From Bacteroides sp. ET71 (lineage in GTDB: Bacteria; Bacteroidota; Bacteroidia; Bacteroidales; Bacteroidaceae), in NCBI RefSeq assembly GCF_023336905.1, contig NZ_JAMBLS010000001.1, positions 124,001-188,000 of the forward strand: a stretch of DNA of 64,000 bases, written 5' to 3'. Each line of letters opens with the position of its first letter. Positions within the stretch are counted from its first letter, which is position 1. Shown one piece after another: positions 1 through 10,348 of this stretch. The notes beneath the pieces are model-generated. The model made no database searches, was not told where the DNA came from, and worked only from the letters and a program-made list of their open reading frames with translations. The position numbers and the translations under genes were made by a program.

Positions 1-452
1 CAACGCGACAGCCCTACCACACACGAAGCAGCCCCCATCGACTGAAACCATCCGCTCAGCCCCCACAAAATGGCAAACAAGAGGAACGAATGTACAAACC
101 CCAGACAAAGATTAACCAAAGCCGTCACCAGCAATCCCGTAGACATAAAACGCCGAATATTGCTCCGGTCAGCCAAGAATCCATTGGTAAACTTACCTAT
201 GGCATACGTAAAAAACAATACCGAACCGATGATGCCCAACTCTGTTTCCGAAAAGATGCCCTCCTCCACAATAGGCTTTTTCACCACGTTCAGGCTTAAT
301 CGGCAAACATAATACAAGCCATAACCAATCGTAGCAGTCAAAAAAGTCGACCACTGAAGACGACGCAAACGTCGTTTCTGTTCAGATATGCCTTCCCCGT
401 TACAAAGCTTCGGCTGCGAAACCCTGTAAAAATCAAGTATAGATTTCCACAT
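1..452 (-). CDS. GlpT/UhpT-family MFS transporter (partial, N-terminal 150 residues)
   Basis: Inner-membrane major facilitator protein of the organophosphate:phosphate antiporter family, which imports glycerol-3-phosphate or hexose phosphates. The gene runs off the left edge of the window. The visible part starts at an ATG (452) and has a basic N-terminus, then hydrophobic helices separated by the short motif ADRSNIRRF (compare SDRSNPR in GlpT) and a WFQSMG motif close to the WFQGMG of GlpT. It is the last visible gene of the operon that begins with SusC at 10348 and lies 133 bp beyond the phosphodiesterase gene, with a repeat element in that gap. The pairing with a glycerophosphodiesterase suggests it imports the released phosphate ester. 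The exact substrate cannot be read from this fragment. Confidence 0.85.
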   Translation of the reverse strand, partial: MWKSILDFYRVSQPKLCNGEGISEQKRRLRRLQWSTFLTATIGYGLYYVCRLSLNVVKKPIVEEGIFSETELGIIGSVLFFTYAIGKFTNGFLADRSNIRRFMSTGLLVTALVNLCLGFVHSFLLFAILWGLSGWFQSMGAASCVVGLSR

Positions 453-474
453 AAATGATAATTTAGCGGGATTA

Positions 475-572
475 ACCACAGATGACACTGATTATACGGA
501 TAAGCACTGATTCTTAATAATCTAAATACTAAAATCTGTGTTTAATCCAGTATTATCTGCGTTATCTGTGGT
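475..572. repeat. 98-bp element with terminal inverted repeats
   Basis: The ends are inverted copies of each other: ACCACAGAT at 475-483 and ATCTGTGGT at 564-572. The interior is AT-rich and contains further inverted pieces such as ATCTGTG and ATCTGCG. A sister element lies at 51351-51447 and a partial relative near 13664-13720. It sits between the phosphodiesterase and transporter genes of one operon. Confidence 0.7.
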
Positions 573-585
573 CTAAATTCCTATT

Positions 586-1485
586 TTACTCACGCAATCC
601 CTTTTCCTCCAGATAATCCAAAAGCAAAGCCGGTCTATCAGTTTGAATCAATTTAGCCCCTTGCTTCACAATCCACCCCCAGCTTTTTTCCGGTTCTCCC
701 AATTCCACCGCACGGTCATCGTCATGCCCTCCGCAAAGCTCCGGCCACAAACTATTGATAAATACCTTCGCACCACTCTCGCGCACTTTCTTTATCAACC
801 TCAACACCTCCGGCCCATCGTTGTCAAACACCAGCTCGAAAGCTTTCGGCTTCATATGCTCCAGATAACCGTCTATGACATCCTCTGCCCCCTCTTTATG
901 CAGATTCACCACAGGCATGAAAACCATCTCATCCAGCACCTCACCATTCTCCGCTTTTACCTGCTCATAAGGCAATCCAGCTTTCATCACACACTGGTTC
1001 ACAGTACCCGTTTTTTTCAAAATGGCATACGCCTCCTTAAAGTAATCATACCCCTTGTCCACGTTCACCATGATTTTCCCCTTACACAGCAACATACACT
1101 CTTCAAACGTAGGAATTTGATGGCGAGTTTTACAACCAGCTCCATTCTTTAGGCGCATCGCTTTCAATTCCGCCAACGTATAATCTTCCGGTTTCCCCTT
1201 TCCTGTTGTAGTACGATTGAGCGTTTTATCGTGCATCAGTATCAGATGCCCGTCCTTTGTTTTTTTCAGATCCACCTCTACCATATCTACTCCCATATCA
1301 ATACAATTTTGAATGGCCTGCAACGAGTTTTCCGGTGCATTACGCCAGTCTCCCCGATGAGATACAACCAGAATTTCCTCCGAATTTTCGGATAACTGTT
1401 TACGGACGTCAAAAACATCATTTTGCCCCCAAATAAACAACGGAGCATATAATATCAAAAAAAATGCAAGACATACCTTTCTCAT
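586..1485 (-). CDS. glycerophosphodiester phosphodiesterase
   Basis: Exported enzyme that hydrolyses glycerophosphodiesters to glycerol-3-phosphate and an alcohol. The 299-residue protein starts with a signal peptide (about residues 1-20, ending IWG). The GDPD TIM barrel follows. Its catalytic pair is at H43-R44 with E52-N53 close by, the metal ligands are E70 and D72, and the second catalytic His is in the HD pair at residues 85-86. The length fits the family. The protein is probably periplasmic. It lies between the TIM-barrel lipoprotein (62 bp upstream) and the GlpT-like transporter (133 bp downstream), which suggests cleavage outside the inner membrane followed by import of the phosphate ester. 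Confidence 0.9.
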   Translation of the reverse strand: MRKVCLAFFLILYAPLFIWGQNDVFDVRKQLSENSEEILVVSHRGDWRNAPENSLQAIQNCIDMGVDMVEVDLKKTKDGHLILMHDKTLNRTTTGKGKPEDYTLAELKAMRLKNGAGCKTRHQIPTFEECMLLCKGKIMVNVDKGYDYFKEAYAILKKTGTVNQCVMKAGLPYEQVKAENGEVLDEMVFMPVVNLHKEGAEDVIDGYLEHMKPKAFELVFDNDGPEVLRLIKKVRESGAKVFINSLWPELCGGHDDDRAVELGEPEKSWGWIVKQGAKLIQTDRPALLLDYLEEKGLRE

Positions 1486-1547
1486 ACTTCTTTTCCTTTC
1501 TCAAATTATCATTAGTTCATTTTACAATACTCATATACATCCATTCA

Positions 1548-2423
1548 CTACCTATTCATTATTTCATCAAACGTAGCTTTCACCCTCTGAGGTGTAGGTC
1601 GTTTCTTTCCATTTTCGCAATCCTTAGTTGCCTCATACATAAAGATTCCCTGATAGCCAGATTCTTTTAAACGGGTAACAAGCCGTTTCCAATCAATCTT
1701 TCCTTGTGTCGGCAACCAATGACATTCATTCTCGAAATCGAAATCAGAAGCATGGATAGTTCCTATGTAAGATTCCAACACATCCATAAAATGCTCTGTG
1801 GAACCTTGCGTATAATGATTAGTATCAAAACATACCTTTACACCTGGTATATCTTTAATAATCTCCAAAAGTTCCTCAGGTGTATTTCCCAAACAAGTGC
1901 GAGGTAAATTCTCAATGCACAGTTCCACACCGATGCTATCCGCACAAACCTTTAGCTTAGCAATTGACTTACGGGCATTCATTAAACGTTGTGCACGAAT
2001 ACTATCAGGAATAGGTTCAGAACTCGGATGCAAAACTAAACGAGCCGGATTGAATTGCGCACTTTGCTTTATCATTTCTGCCATAAAAGCGACATTGGCA
2101 TCACGAAGTGAATCATCTAATACAGAAATATCCAACGTACGAGAAAAAGGCAAATGAATAGACCAAACTTCCATGTCCGCGCTATCAATTTGGGCACACA
2201 AAGATTTGATTCGCGGAATTACCTCATGTTCCGGAACTCCTCTATAACACTTATTAAAAGCCACCTCTACATATTCAATTCCTTGCTGACGGGCTTCAAT
2301 AAAATCATTCACAGTAGGAGTCTTCCAAATAGCAGTCGTAGTTCCCACTTTATAAGGCGTGCTTTCACACGACCACACTATGATAGCCAATGACAAAGCC
2401 AAACAAAAATAGAATCTTCTCAT
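1548..2423 (-). CDS. sugar phosphate isomerase/epimerase-like TIM-barrel lipoprotein
   Basis: Member of the AP-endonuclease-2/xylose-isomerase-like TIM-barrel superfamily. The 291 residues begin with a lipoprotein signal (hydrophobic stretch ending VWSC, Cys19), so the enzyme is membrane-anchored. Likely metal ligands are visible: E171 in IENLP, D200 and H203 in CFDTNH, H224 in TIHASDF and E264 in FMYEAT, with H90 and H132 also at barrel strand ends. Family members isomerise, epimerise or dehydrate sugars and cyclitols, but the substrate cannot be predicted. The start codon lies one base from the stop codon of the metallo-beta-lactamase gene upstream, so the two are probably translationally coupled. 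Confidence 0.8.
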   Translation of the reverse strand: MRRFYFCLALSLAIIVWSCESTPYKVGTTTAIWKTPTVNDFIEARQQGIEYVEVAFNKCYRGVPEHEVIPRIKSLCAQIDSADMEVWSIHLPFSRTLDISVLDDSLRDANVAFMAEMIKQSAQFNPARLVLHPSSEPIPDSIRAQRLMNARKSIAKLKVCADSIGVELCIENLPRTCLGNTPEELLEIIKDIPGVKVCFDTNHYTQGSTEHFMDVLESYIGTIHASDFDFENECHWLPTQGKIDWKRLVTRLKESGYQGIFMYEATKDCENGKKRPTPQRVKATFDEIMNR

Positions 2424-2424
2424 A

Positions 2425-3483
2425 TCATTCAGACTTTAAAGCATTATTCTTCCAAACCAGTTTCTCCCCCCACATCGGTACATACGTCTGGTCACATTGT
2501 ATTTGAGAAGCCCTTTCCAAAGCCATAGGAAGGCTCCACCTGGATTCCTCGGCACTAATATGAGTCAACTCCAAAATATGAGACAAAAGAACATAATCCG
2601 GTTGTGTCTGCCCACTTCCTGTTCCTATGATATTGTTTTCCGTCAATGCATTAGGCGCGTAACGCGGTATCAAGATGTTTACTGAACCTAAGATATTCGT
2701 ATATTGCGAAGGCTTATAATTAGAATCACCTGTATGCATCAATGTCAGGTGATTACTATCGGCACCGCAATCTATTGTAAACACTGTAACAAAGTTTGAG
2801 AGCCCCGAGTTATTATGATCTGTGATAGAAGTACGAATGGAAAAGTTTCCTATTGTATAAGTTGTCGGTACTGTCGAAGTATAATCTTTCCCTTCAGCAA
2901 TATAGTTGGATAAAACCGGCTTTCCGGCCTCCAACATAGCCTCTATCAAACCTTCATCATAATGGTCTTGATGATTATGCGTGACACACAAGAAATCCAG
3001 ATAAGGTTCTAACTTGTCTGCCCAACGATGCATTATATCTATGGCAAAACAGCCGGAAGGAGTCTTTATGACATATCCCATATTATACAACATCCAGATA
3101 TGTGCCGTACCCTCCTCCACAACATCGTTTGCCACCTCATCCAAGACGCGGTCAAAAGCTTGCCTATACACAGAAAGCAACACATCATACTTTTCTTTGC
3201 TCTCTGCCAATTGGTCGGAACTGTTCAAATAATCCTCAAAATAATCAGCAGAGCAAAGGTCTGCCAGTCCTTGTATTTTGTCAAACACTTGCAGGCGCTC
3301 ATTGTCTTGTGGAGAAAGAGGCGTAGTATTCCACAACGATTGCAAAATGCCAGCAGCTTCTTCTTGCTGAGAAGTCTGATTATTTTCCTCTTCAGGAGGT
3401 GTTGTTACAGCCTCATCTCCCCCACAGGCCACACAGAAGAAGCCTGCCATCACAAACAAAAACAGATATAAAAAATTCTTCAT
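2425..3483 (-). CDS. metallo-beta-lactamase-fold lipoprotein hydrolase
   Basis: Predicted zinc-dependent hydrolase anchored as a lipoprotein: the signal ends FCVAC with Cys20, followed by an acidic, Glu/Gln-rich linker. A helical region of unknown role occupies about residues 45-125. The metallo-beta-lactamase fold follows, with the metal motif H169-N-H171-Q-D173-H174, a further ligand region MHTGD (H250, D253) and a C-terminal LSHILELTH segment. The layout resembles the UlaG-like or general hydrolase branch rather than antibiotic-resistance lactamases. It lies in the SusC/SusD operon, 63 bp downstream of the propeller lipoprotein gene. The substrate is unknown. A phosphodiester or lactone would fit the context, but that is inference. 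Confidence 0.8.
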   Translation of the reverse strand: MKNFLYLFLFVMAGFFCVACGGDEAVTTPPEEENNQTSQQEEAAGILQSLWNTTPLSPQDNERLQVFDKIQGLADLCSADYFEDYLNSSDQLAESKEKYDVLLSVYRQAFDRVLDEVANDVVEEGTAHIWMLYNMGYVIKTPSGCFAIDIMHRWADKLEPYLDFLCVTHNHQDHYDEGLIEAMLEAGKPVLSNYIAEGKDYTSTVPTTYTIGNFSIRTSITDHNNSGLSNFVTVFTIDCGADSNHLTLMHTGDSNYKPSQYTNILGSVNILIPRYAPNALTENNIIGTGSGQTQPDYVLLSHILELTHISAEESRWSLPMALERASQIQCDQTYVPMWGEKLVWKNNALKSE

Positions 3484-3546
3484 AAAGATAGCTATTAAGA
3501 TCCTGCCATCCCGTTTGCTACGGAATGACAGGATTCGACATTATAC

Positions 3547-5499
3547 TCAATATTGACAAGTTCCCTGAATGTTTCCGCCACGGCAACTCCACGTAGAAGT
3601 CTCAGGCAAAGCAAATACAGGTATGGCTATCAAATTTCCGCCAATATAGCCGACATACAATTTACCGTCCATGCCGATGGTTAAACCAGCCATTATCTTG
3701 GCATTATCGCCGGAAGCATCTGTATCCATCTGCCAAGCCTCTACTCCAGTATAGGAATCAACAGCATGGATGACACCATTGGAAGCACCAAAATAAATAA
3801 TGCCTTTGTCATCCAATACAGGGAAACAATAGGTTAAAGCAGCCCCTGCATTAAATTTCCACTTCAACGAACCGTCGGCACTGACTGCGTACAACGACTT
3901 GCCTCCCTTATCAACGAAATAGACCGTGCCATCCTTGCTTACAATAGGTGCATAAGCATCACCATTAGCACCAACAGTCCATTTCATTTGCCCGTCGGCT
4001 GTATTGATAGCTATTAATCCGGCACCACCAGCTTGTGCAGCATACAACGTTCCGCCATCAATAGCAAAAGAACCAATCTCTGTAACAGCCGCCGATGTCT
4101 TCCACAATTCTTCACCATCTGCTGTAAAGGCATAAACATAACTGCGCGTGCCTACATAGACAGTTCCATCACGGTCAATAGCAATGGCTGCTGCCTTGTT
4201 AGCCGTACCCTCCAACGCTTTCGTCCAACGTGCCGTTCCGTTGCTGGTATCTACCGCATGGAGCATATTGTCTCCATCCAAAGCATATACCGTTGTGCCA
4301 TCAGCCGACACGGCCGGGAAACAATCCAATCTCGTGTTGTCAGCTCCCGTGGCATATTGCCATTTTGCACTGCCATCGGGCATCACTGCATATAAGGTAG
4401 AATTACGAGCCCCTTGATAGATAACTCCATCCGGCCCTACGGCAGATCCACCGCCATATGTAATCGCATCGGATATGGCAAAAGTCCATTTCTTCTCGCC
4501 TGTCGCAGCATCAAAAGCATTCAAATCTCCCACCTTATCCGCCGTAGGCAAGTAGAATGTGCTGCCATCCGGCGAAAACACAGGATTAGAAGCCTTTATA
4601 TATCCCATCGAAGTCTCCCAAGCGACATCAATCACATACACAGTCTGCTCTGCCGTCTCTTTCGAACCATCCGCATAAGTCACCTCTACCTCCAGAGTAT
4701 ATTCTCCGCCATTCTCATAAGCCTTGAAAACTTCCGCTCCATCAGCTTGCGTACCATCTCCAAACGTCCATGCCACAGCTTGCACTTCGCCCATGAAATA
4801 CATGTCGTTGTAACTCATTGTCAACTCTTCGCCGGCCAAAACATAAGTTGTCAGCCCGACAAACGGAGATACTTCTCCTGGAGTCACAGTGGCCGTTACA
4901 GCCTCCGAAATTCCTTTATCATAAACAGCCTGTAAAGAAATGGTATATTCCTGTCCATTTACCAAGTCCGGTACAATATAAGTTTCTGCATCCGCATCCT
5001 CAATATTTATAGTCCGGCCATCTGGTTCTATATTCACCTGATATCCTTTCACCATGTCCGAAGCCGGTTTAGTCCAGCTCAAACGAACACGAGAATCACC
5101 GGCAACAGCAGTAAACGCAGTAGGAGGAATCAACGAAGAAACCGGGGTGACCGATGCCGATACCCGTCCCGAACGTTTACCATTATAAACCGCTTGTACA
5201 TAGAAAGTATAAGCAACCTTATTGACAAGATTTTCTATCAACGCACTACACTGTGAAGCATCATTTATAGTTAGATTTCCGCCTGTGGCCTCCAATGATC
5301 CGGAAGTCCACGAAATGTAATATCCCGTAGGCTGAGCCTCGTCCGAAGGTGTCCAAGACAATTCCGCGCTGGCATCCAAAGGCGTAATAGTCAAATCATT
5401 AACTTCGTATAAATCCCAACTGGCCTGGGGCAAATCGTCTTCGCAGGCAACAAAGAGCAAAGACAAGACAGCAAACAAGCCATATACTATCTTTTTCAT
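3547..5499 (-). CDS. FN3/PKD/PQQ-like beta-propeller surface lipoprotein
   Basis: 650-residue lipoprotein (signal ending FVAC, Cys19). The domain order is two fibronectin type III modules (about residues 28-120 and 122-208), a PKD-like module (about 215-290, with AWTFGDG and a TYADGS hairpin), then a C-terminal eight-bladed PQQ-like beta-propeller (about 295-650). Each blade repeats the pattern DGTVYVGT...LYAV.A.DG...W. The position directly after SusD, 21 bp away, is typical of a surface glycan-binding or accessory lipoprotein of a Sus-like system, so I infer a substrate-binding role on the cell surface. No catalytic residues are apparent. The propeller could instead be structural. Confidence 0.8.
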   Translation of the reverse strand: MKKIVYGLFAVLSLLFVACEDDLPQASWDLYEVNDLTITPLDASAELSWTPSDEAQPTGYYISWTSGSLEATGGNLTINDASQCSALIENLVNKVAYTFYVQAVYNGKRSGRVSASVTPVSSLIPPTAFTAVAGDSRVRLSWTKPASDMVKGYQVNIEPDGRTINIEDADAETYIVPDLVNGQEYTISLQAVYDKGISEAVTATVTPGEVSPFVGLTTYVLAGEELTMSYNDMYFMGEVQAVAWTFGDGTQADGAEVFKAYENGGEYTLEVEVTYADGSKETAEQTVYVIDVAWETSMGYIKASNPVFSPDGSTFYLPTADKVGDLNAFDAATGEKKWTFAISDAITYGGGSAVGPDGVIYQGARNSTLYAVMPDGSAKWQYATGADNTRLDCFPAVSADGTTVYALDGDNMLHAVDTSNGTARWTKALEGTANKAAAIAIDRDGTVYVGTRSYVYAFTADGEELWKTSAAVTEIGSFAIDGGTLYAAQAGGAGLIAINTADGQMKWTVGANGDAYAPIVSKDGTVYFVDKGGKSLYAVSADGSLKWKFNAGAALTYCFPVLDDKGIIYFGASNGVIHAVDSYTGVEAWQMDTDASGDNAKIMAGLTIGMDGKLYVGYIGGNLIAIPVFALPETSTWSCRGGNIQGTCQY

Positions 5500-5520
5500 A
5501 AGTAAAATCTCCTTTCTTTA

Positions 5521-6906
5521 TTAATTAGCACCTTCATACCCGGGATTCTGCCACAGAATATCCGTATTCCCAATCTTTTCCATCTCATTCTGCGGAATCG
5601 GGAATAAAAGCTGATAATCCTGTATACCCATCACTTCTTGAGCATATCCCATGCGTACCAAGTCAAACCAACGATGCCCCTCATAAGGGAACTCTCGTTG
5701 ACGCTCGTCCAAAATAGCCTTGCGGAAACTTGCTTTGTCAGGCACATCCGAAGCGTCCAACGCCTCGATACCTGAACGTGTACGTACGTCGTTCAAACAT
5801 TCCAATGCCACAGAAGACGAAGATGCATCATAATGCAATTCATTCAAAGCTTCAGCATACATCAGAAGCACATCAGCATACCGCAACAAAATTTGGTCAT
5901 TGCCCACTACATTATAAGTAGTGCTCCGCGTATCCATAAACTTAGGCATCAGGCAGACATTGTTGGCAGCCTGCACATAGGTAATCAAAGCCTTGCGGGC
6001 ATCGTTGGCTTCATAACAGTTTACAAGAGCTTCCGATTGATTCGTATTATCCGTTAAATTAGTTGTACTAAACCAGTAACCATGTCCTTCGTTTTCCACT
6101 TCTTTATTGAAACGCACAGCAAAAATGATTTCCCGGTTCATTTTATTCTCCACATCAAACACATCTTGCACGGGTTTCAACAGTTCATATTTCCCGCGCA
6201 ATTGCGAAAGAACATCAGCAGCTTCTTGCCACTTATGGAAGGTCAAATAGACTTTACCCAACAATGCCATAGCCGCACCCGAGGTAGCACGACCGATGTC
6301 GTCCCCCGAATAAGAAGCCGGAAGCATGTTTTCATCAATGATAGACTTCAAATCACCAGCTATATAGTTATACATTTCCTCATCAGTAGCACGTCTTGTC
6401 TGCAAAGCTTCCGACACATTCAACACCTGACGCGCCACCGGTACGCCCCCCCAGACACGGTACATATTAAAGTAATTCAAGGCACGAACAAACAAAGCTT
6501 CACCCTTATATTGTTTCTTCAGACTTTCGTCAAAAGAAGCACCGTCTATACGGTCAAGCACCATATTACAGCGATACACATTATTATTAAAATTGGCCCA
6601 ATAATCATCCAAGATACCATTAGAAGGCACTTCCGCAAATTGATCAATGTCATAACGGTCTTGCGTACCCGATGTCGGTGCACTCAAATAAAGATTATCG
6701 CTTCGGTACTCACAACACTCTGTATAGAAATTTACCTGCGACTGCAACTTCGCATAACATGCCACGACTGCCAAATTATAGTCATCTGCCGTTTGAAAAA
6801 CTTTATCAATGACGACCTTGTCTGCCGGATCCAATTCGAAAAAATCATTGGTGCAAGAAGGCAACATTAAAACTGCCAACAAGCATAAATAGATATGTTT
6901 CTTCAT
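5521..6906 (-). CDS. SusD/RagB-family outer-membrane substrate-binding lipoprotein
   Basis: Surface lipoprotein that delivers ligand to its SusC partner. The signal ends MLPSC with Cys18, followed by the usual SusD N-terminal pattern (FFELDPADK, then VFQTADDYNLAVVACY). The C-terminal SusD half shows the familiar EFPYEGHRWFDLVRMGYA and LFPIPQNEM segments. At 461 residues it is slightly short for the family (usually 480-600). The start lies 10 bp after the SusC stop codon, which is standard susC-susD coupling. The ligand cannot be inferred from the protein itself. Confidence 0.95.
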   Translation of the reverse strand: MKKHIYLCLLAVLMLPSCTNDFFELDPADKVVIDKVFQTADDYNLAVVACYAKLQSQVNFYTECCEYRSDNLYLSAPTSGTQDRYDIDQFAEVPSNGILDDYWANFNNNVYRCNMVLDRIDGASFDESLKKQYKGEALFVRALNYFNMYRVWGGVPVARQVLNVSEALQTRRATDEEMYNYIAGDLKSIIDENMLPASYSGDDIGRATSGAAMALLGKVYLTFHKWQEAADVLSQLRGKYELLKPVQDVFDVENKMNREIIFAVRFNKEVENEGHGYWFSTTNLTDNTNQSEALVNCYEANDARKALITYVQAANNVCLMPKFMDTRSTTYNVVGNDQILLRYADVLLMYAEALNELHYDASSSSVALECLNDVRTRSGIEALDASDVPDKASFRKAILDERQREFPYEGHRWFDLVRMGYAQEVMGIQDYQLLFPIPQNEMEKIGNTDILWQNPGYEGAN

Positions 6907-6916
6907 TTTCTTATTC

Positions 6917-9900
6917 TTATAAAGTTAAGTTGATGCCAAACATAAATGTCCTTGCTAAAGGATAAGTACCATAGTCCTCACCGGGAGTCAAGGCACTATC
7001 CGGACGTGCATTCACTTCCGGATTATAACCACTATAATCGGTAAAGGTCACCAAATTCTGTCCAGAAACGTAAAGTCTCAAACGCTCTACACTAAAACGA
7101 CGAGTCCATTTCTGAGGCAAGGTGTATCCCAATGATACATTCTGTAAACGTAAATAAGAGCCATCTTCGATATGCCACGTCGATGTACGTCCGTTGTAAC
7201 CCGTCTGTTTACGATTGGCTTTATTAATCTGACCATTACCCGGATTTTCTTCACTTTGCCAGCGATTCAAAGCTATGGTTGTTCCATTCACATTGCCTTC
7301 CATATTATCAATATAACGGCGATTTAAATTCAAAATCTCATTCCCATAAACGCCTTGGAAATTAATGTCGAAATCAAAACCTTTATACCAAACCTTTCCA
7401 CCAAAACCATACGTAAAATCTGGCATATAATTACCAACAACGGTACGGTCTTTATCCAAATCCAACACGCCATCTCCATCCACATCCACAAAGCGAAAAT
7501 CACCAACCCGAGTATTATCAAAGTGAGGGTACTTTTTCAAGTCTTCTTCCGTTGCAAAAATACCATCTTGCACCAACAGATAATAGTTTCCGATGGGTTG
7601 TCCTACTTCTGTAATGTAATAAGCATGTTCCACACTTCCCGAGGAGATAATCGGTGCATCACCCGGGCCTAAAGCCTTTACTTCGTTCGTATTTTTAGCC
7701 CAGTTAGCATTAAATTGATAACCAAAATCCTTACCAAAATTCTGCTGAGATGTCAAACCGATTTCCCAACCACGGTTATTCACCTTACCTATATTCATTA
7801 AAGAAGTGCTATAACCTGTCAACAAAGGTACAGGAACACTTAATAACATGTCCGAGGTATTTGTATTATAATAATCAACCGTCACACCCAGATATCCGTT
7901 AAACATCTGTACATCAACACCTGCATTAACCATTTTGTTCTTTTCCCAACTTAAATCATCACGTTCTATATTATCGGGTTTATATCCAGGAACAAGTGCA
8001 CCCTGTCCTGAACCTAAGATATAATCATCGAACGACAAAGTAGCCAGATGTTCGTAATTGCCAATCTGAAAATTACCTGTGACACCATAACTTAGGCGAA
8101 TCTTCATATCATTGATAAATGACAGGAATTTGGTTTCTTTAAAAAAGTTTTCCTCACTGATACGCCAAGCTGCAGAAACTGAAGGGAAATATCCCCAACG
8201 ATTGTTTTTTCCAAATCGAGAAGAACCATCTGCACGGATAGCTGCCGACAACATATATTTTCCTTCATAGCCATACTGTACACGTGCCAAATAAGAAGCT
8301 ATCGACCATTGGGTTTTGTTAGAACTGCCCGATACCACCGTACCCCCAGTTATTGTTTGTATGTAATCATTAGGATAATCCGTAGCCGTCACACTATTAG
8401 TTTTTGCAGTTTCTTTCTGTGCGGACTGTACTAAAATAGCATTTATGCTATGTTTTTCATTTATGGTCGTTGTATATGTCAACTGATTTTCAATCAACCA
8501 ATTAAAATATAACGAAGAGGAACTATATCCTTCCGGATTAGAGGGAGTGTCATAATAATCTTTCCCTCTTAATGGAAGGGCCGACTGACGATAAGTATCA
8601 TTGTGTGCCCCATAATAATCACCACCAAAAGAAATCTTATAAGAAAGCCCTTTAAACAATTCCAACTCTGCAAAAACTTTTCCAGTGAGAGACATACGGT
8701 CTACCACATCTGAAGCCAATGTAGCCATAGCCACTGGGTTCAGCACTTCATTATGCTGATAATCAGTGCCAATTCTCCAGTAACCGTTACCTTGATAATT
8801 GAAGCTGCCATCAGGATTATATACAGGCCATACAGGCGGCATCATTAAAGCAGATTGTACAATACCATTAGCACCGGAGGCGTCTACCCGATTGGAAGTA
8901 GAATAAGAAGGTGCGAAATTTACTCCGAACTTCAAACGATTAAACTTGCCATCCAAATTCATGCGCATGCTATATTTCTTGAAATCCGAGTTGATAATGA
9001 TACCTTCTTTACTCATGTAATTACCAGATACGAAATAATTAATGCTTTGCGTCTTACCAGACAAAGAAATGTTATGCCCTGTCGTAGCTGCTGTACGAAA
9101 AATAGCATCTTGCCAATCGGTATCCGTCAACCCTGGTACGCCCTCTAAATAAGGAAACAGTTCGGGAGGAATCTGGTGATAAGATTGAGGACGTATGCTG
9201 TTCGGATCGTCGGGCGAAGCACCGGGTACTTCCGAAAGATAAGCATTATTATGACCGTCGCGAGCAAACTCCGCATACTGATAAGCATTCATCATGTCTA
9301 ATTTCTTTGAAACACTCTGAAAACCATAGTAACCATCATATTGTACCGTTAGCTTCTCTGTATTACCACGTTTGGTAGTAACCAATATGACGCCGTTTGA
9401 ACCACGGCTACCATAGATGGCAGCCGCCGAGGCATCTTTCAAGACCTCGATGGACTCTATGTCATTCGTATTCAAATTGGCAAAACCACGCTCCATAGGC
9501 ACACCGTCTACAATATAAAGCGGATCGCTGCCAGCATTGACTGTACTAATACCCCTCACACGAATGCTCACACTTCCCTCTGGGTCTCCGCTAGGAATAG
9601 TTACCTGCACACCGGGCATCTTCCCGACCAATGCCTGACGGAAATCCGTTGCCGGATTATTGGCTAAAGCTTCAGCCTTTACCGAAGCCACCGAAACAGA
9701 AACATCGCTCTTCTTCTGTACACCATAACCCACCACAACTACTTCATCCAGCATCTCCGTATCTTCAGAAAGCACAACACGAGCCAGACCACTACTGCCC
9801 GCCTTAAATTCCTGGGTCTGATAACCAATATAAGATACTTGAATGACGGCATCTTCCGGTACATTATTCAACGTATAACGTCCATCCATGTCCGTCACCA

Positions 9901-10348
9901 CACCATTGGTGGTACCTTTCACCATCACGTTGGCTCCAATTATAGACAATCCTGTATGGTCTAAAACCATACCAGAGATACGCTTCCCCGATTGAGCCAT
10001 TTTCAAATTGCTTTTCCCTACCGTTATCGTATTATTATCCCTATTGAAGCTCAGTCCCGTCTGCCGGGCAATCTCGTCCAAAGCCGCATCCGGCGAAGCA
10101 TTGGACACACGGAGGGTCACGGCCGGAGCCGCATCGACCACCGCCTGGTCATAAAAAAAAGTCAAACCGGTCTGCTGCTCTATCTGCTTCAGTGCGGACT
10201 CCAAACTGACTTGCCGCACATCCAACGTGACAGTCTTTTCTTGCGCCAACACCCATCCGGGCATCAGCACCATACATAGAAATAGCAAAAATGCCGAAAA
10301 TGAGTTTACATTTCTACCTTTTCTTTCAACATTCGAAAGATAATCCAT
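6917..10348 (-). CDS. SusC/RagA TonB-dependent outer-membrane transporter with STN signalling domain
   Basis: 1143-residue TonB-linked porin. In order: signal peptide (to about residue 36, AQ/EK), an N-terminal STN domain (about 40-110) of the type that talks to a FecR anti-sigma factor, a carboxypeptidase-regulatory-like beta-sandwich (about 124-205), a plug domain (about 215-330, with the VRGI.TVNAGSDPLYIVDGVP region), and a 22-strand barrel ending in an aromatic-hydrophobic C-terminus (FMFGINLTL). The STN domain and the sigma/FecR pair encoded just upstream indicate trans-envelope induction by the transported ligand. It is the first gene of the seven-gene operon running left to the window edge. 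Confidence 0.95.
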   Translation of the reverse strand: MDYLSNVERKGRNVNSFSAFLLFLCMVLMPGWVLAQEKTVTLDVRQVSLESALKQIEQQTGLTFFYDQAVVDAAPAVTLRVSNASPDAALDEIARQTGLSFNRDNNTITVGKSNLKMAQSGKRISGMVLDHTGLSIIGANVMVKGTTNGVVTDMDGRYTLNNVPEDAVIQVSYIGYQTQEFKAGSSGLARVVLSEDTEMLDEVVVVGYGVQKKSDVSVSVASVKAEALANNPATDFRQALVGKMPGVQVTIPSGDPEGSVSIRVRGISTVNAGSDPLYIVDGVPMERGFANLNTNDIESIEVLKDASAAAIYGSRGSNGVILVTTKRGNTEKLTVQYDGYYGFQSVSKKLDMMNAYQYAEFARDGHNNAYLSEVPGASPDDPNSIRPQSYHQIPPELFPYLEGVPGLTDTDWQDAIFRTAATTGHNISLSGKTQSINYFVSGNYMSKEGIIINSDFKKYSMRMNLDGKFNRLKFGVNFAPSYSTSNRVDASGANGIVQSALMMPPVWPVYNPDGSFNYQGNGYWRIGTDYQHNEVLNPVAMATLASDVVDRMSLTGKVFAELELFKGLSYKISFGGDYYGAHNDTYRQSALPLRGKDYYDTPSNPEGYSSSSLYFNWLIENQLTYTTTINEKHSINAILVQSAQKETAKTNSVTATDYPNDYIQTITGGTVVSGSSNKTQWSIASYLARVQYGYEGKYMLSAAIRADGSSRFGKNNRWGYFPSVSAAWRISEENFFKETKFLSFINDMKIRLSYGVTGNFQIGNYEHLATLSFDDYILGSGQGALVPGYKPDNIERDDLSWEKNKMVNAGVDVQMFNGYLGVTVDYYNTNTSDMLLSVPVPLLTGYSTSLMNIGKVNNRGWEIGLTSQQNFGKDFGYQFNANWAKNTNEVKALGPGDAPIISSGSVEHAYYITEVGQPIGNYYLLVQDGIFATEEDLKKYPHFDNTRVGDFRFVDVDGDGVLDLDKDRTVVGNYMPDFTYGFGGKVWYKGFDFDINFQGVYGNEILNLNRRYIDNMEGNVNGTTIALNRWQSEENPGNGQINKANRKQTGYNGRTSTWHIEDGSYLRLQNVSLGYTLPQKWTRRFSVERLRLYVSGQNLVTFTDYSGYNPEVNARPDSALTPGEDYGTYPLARTFMFGINLTL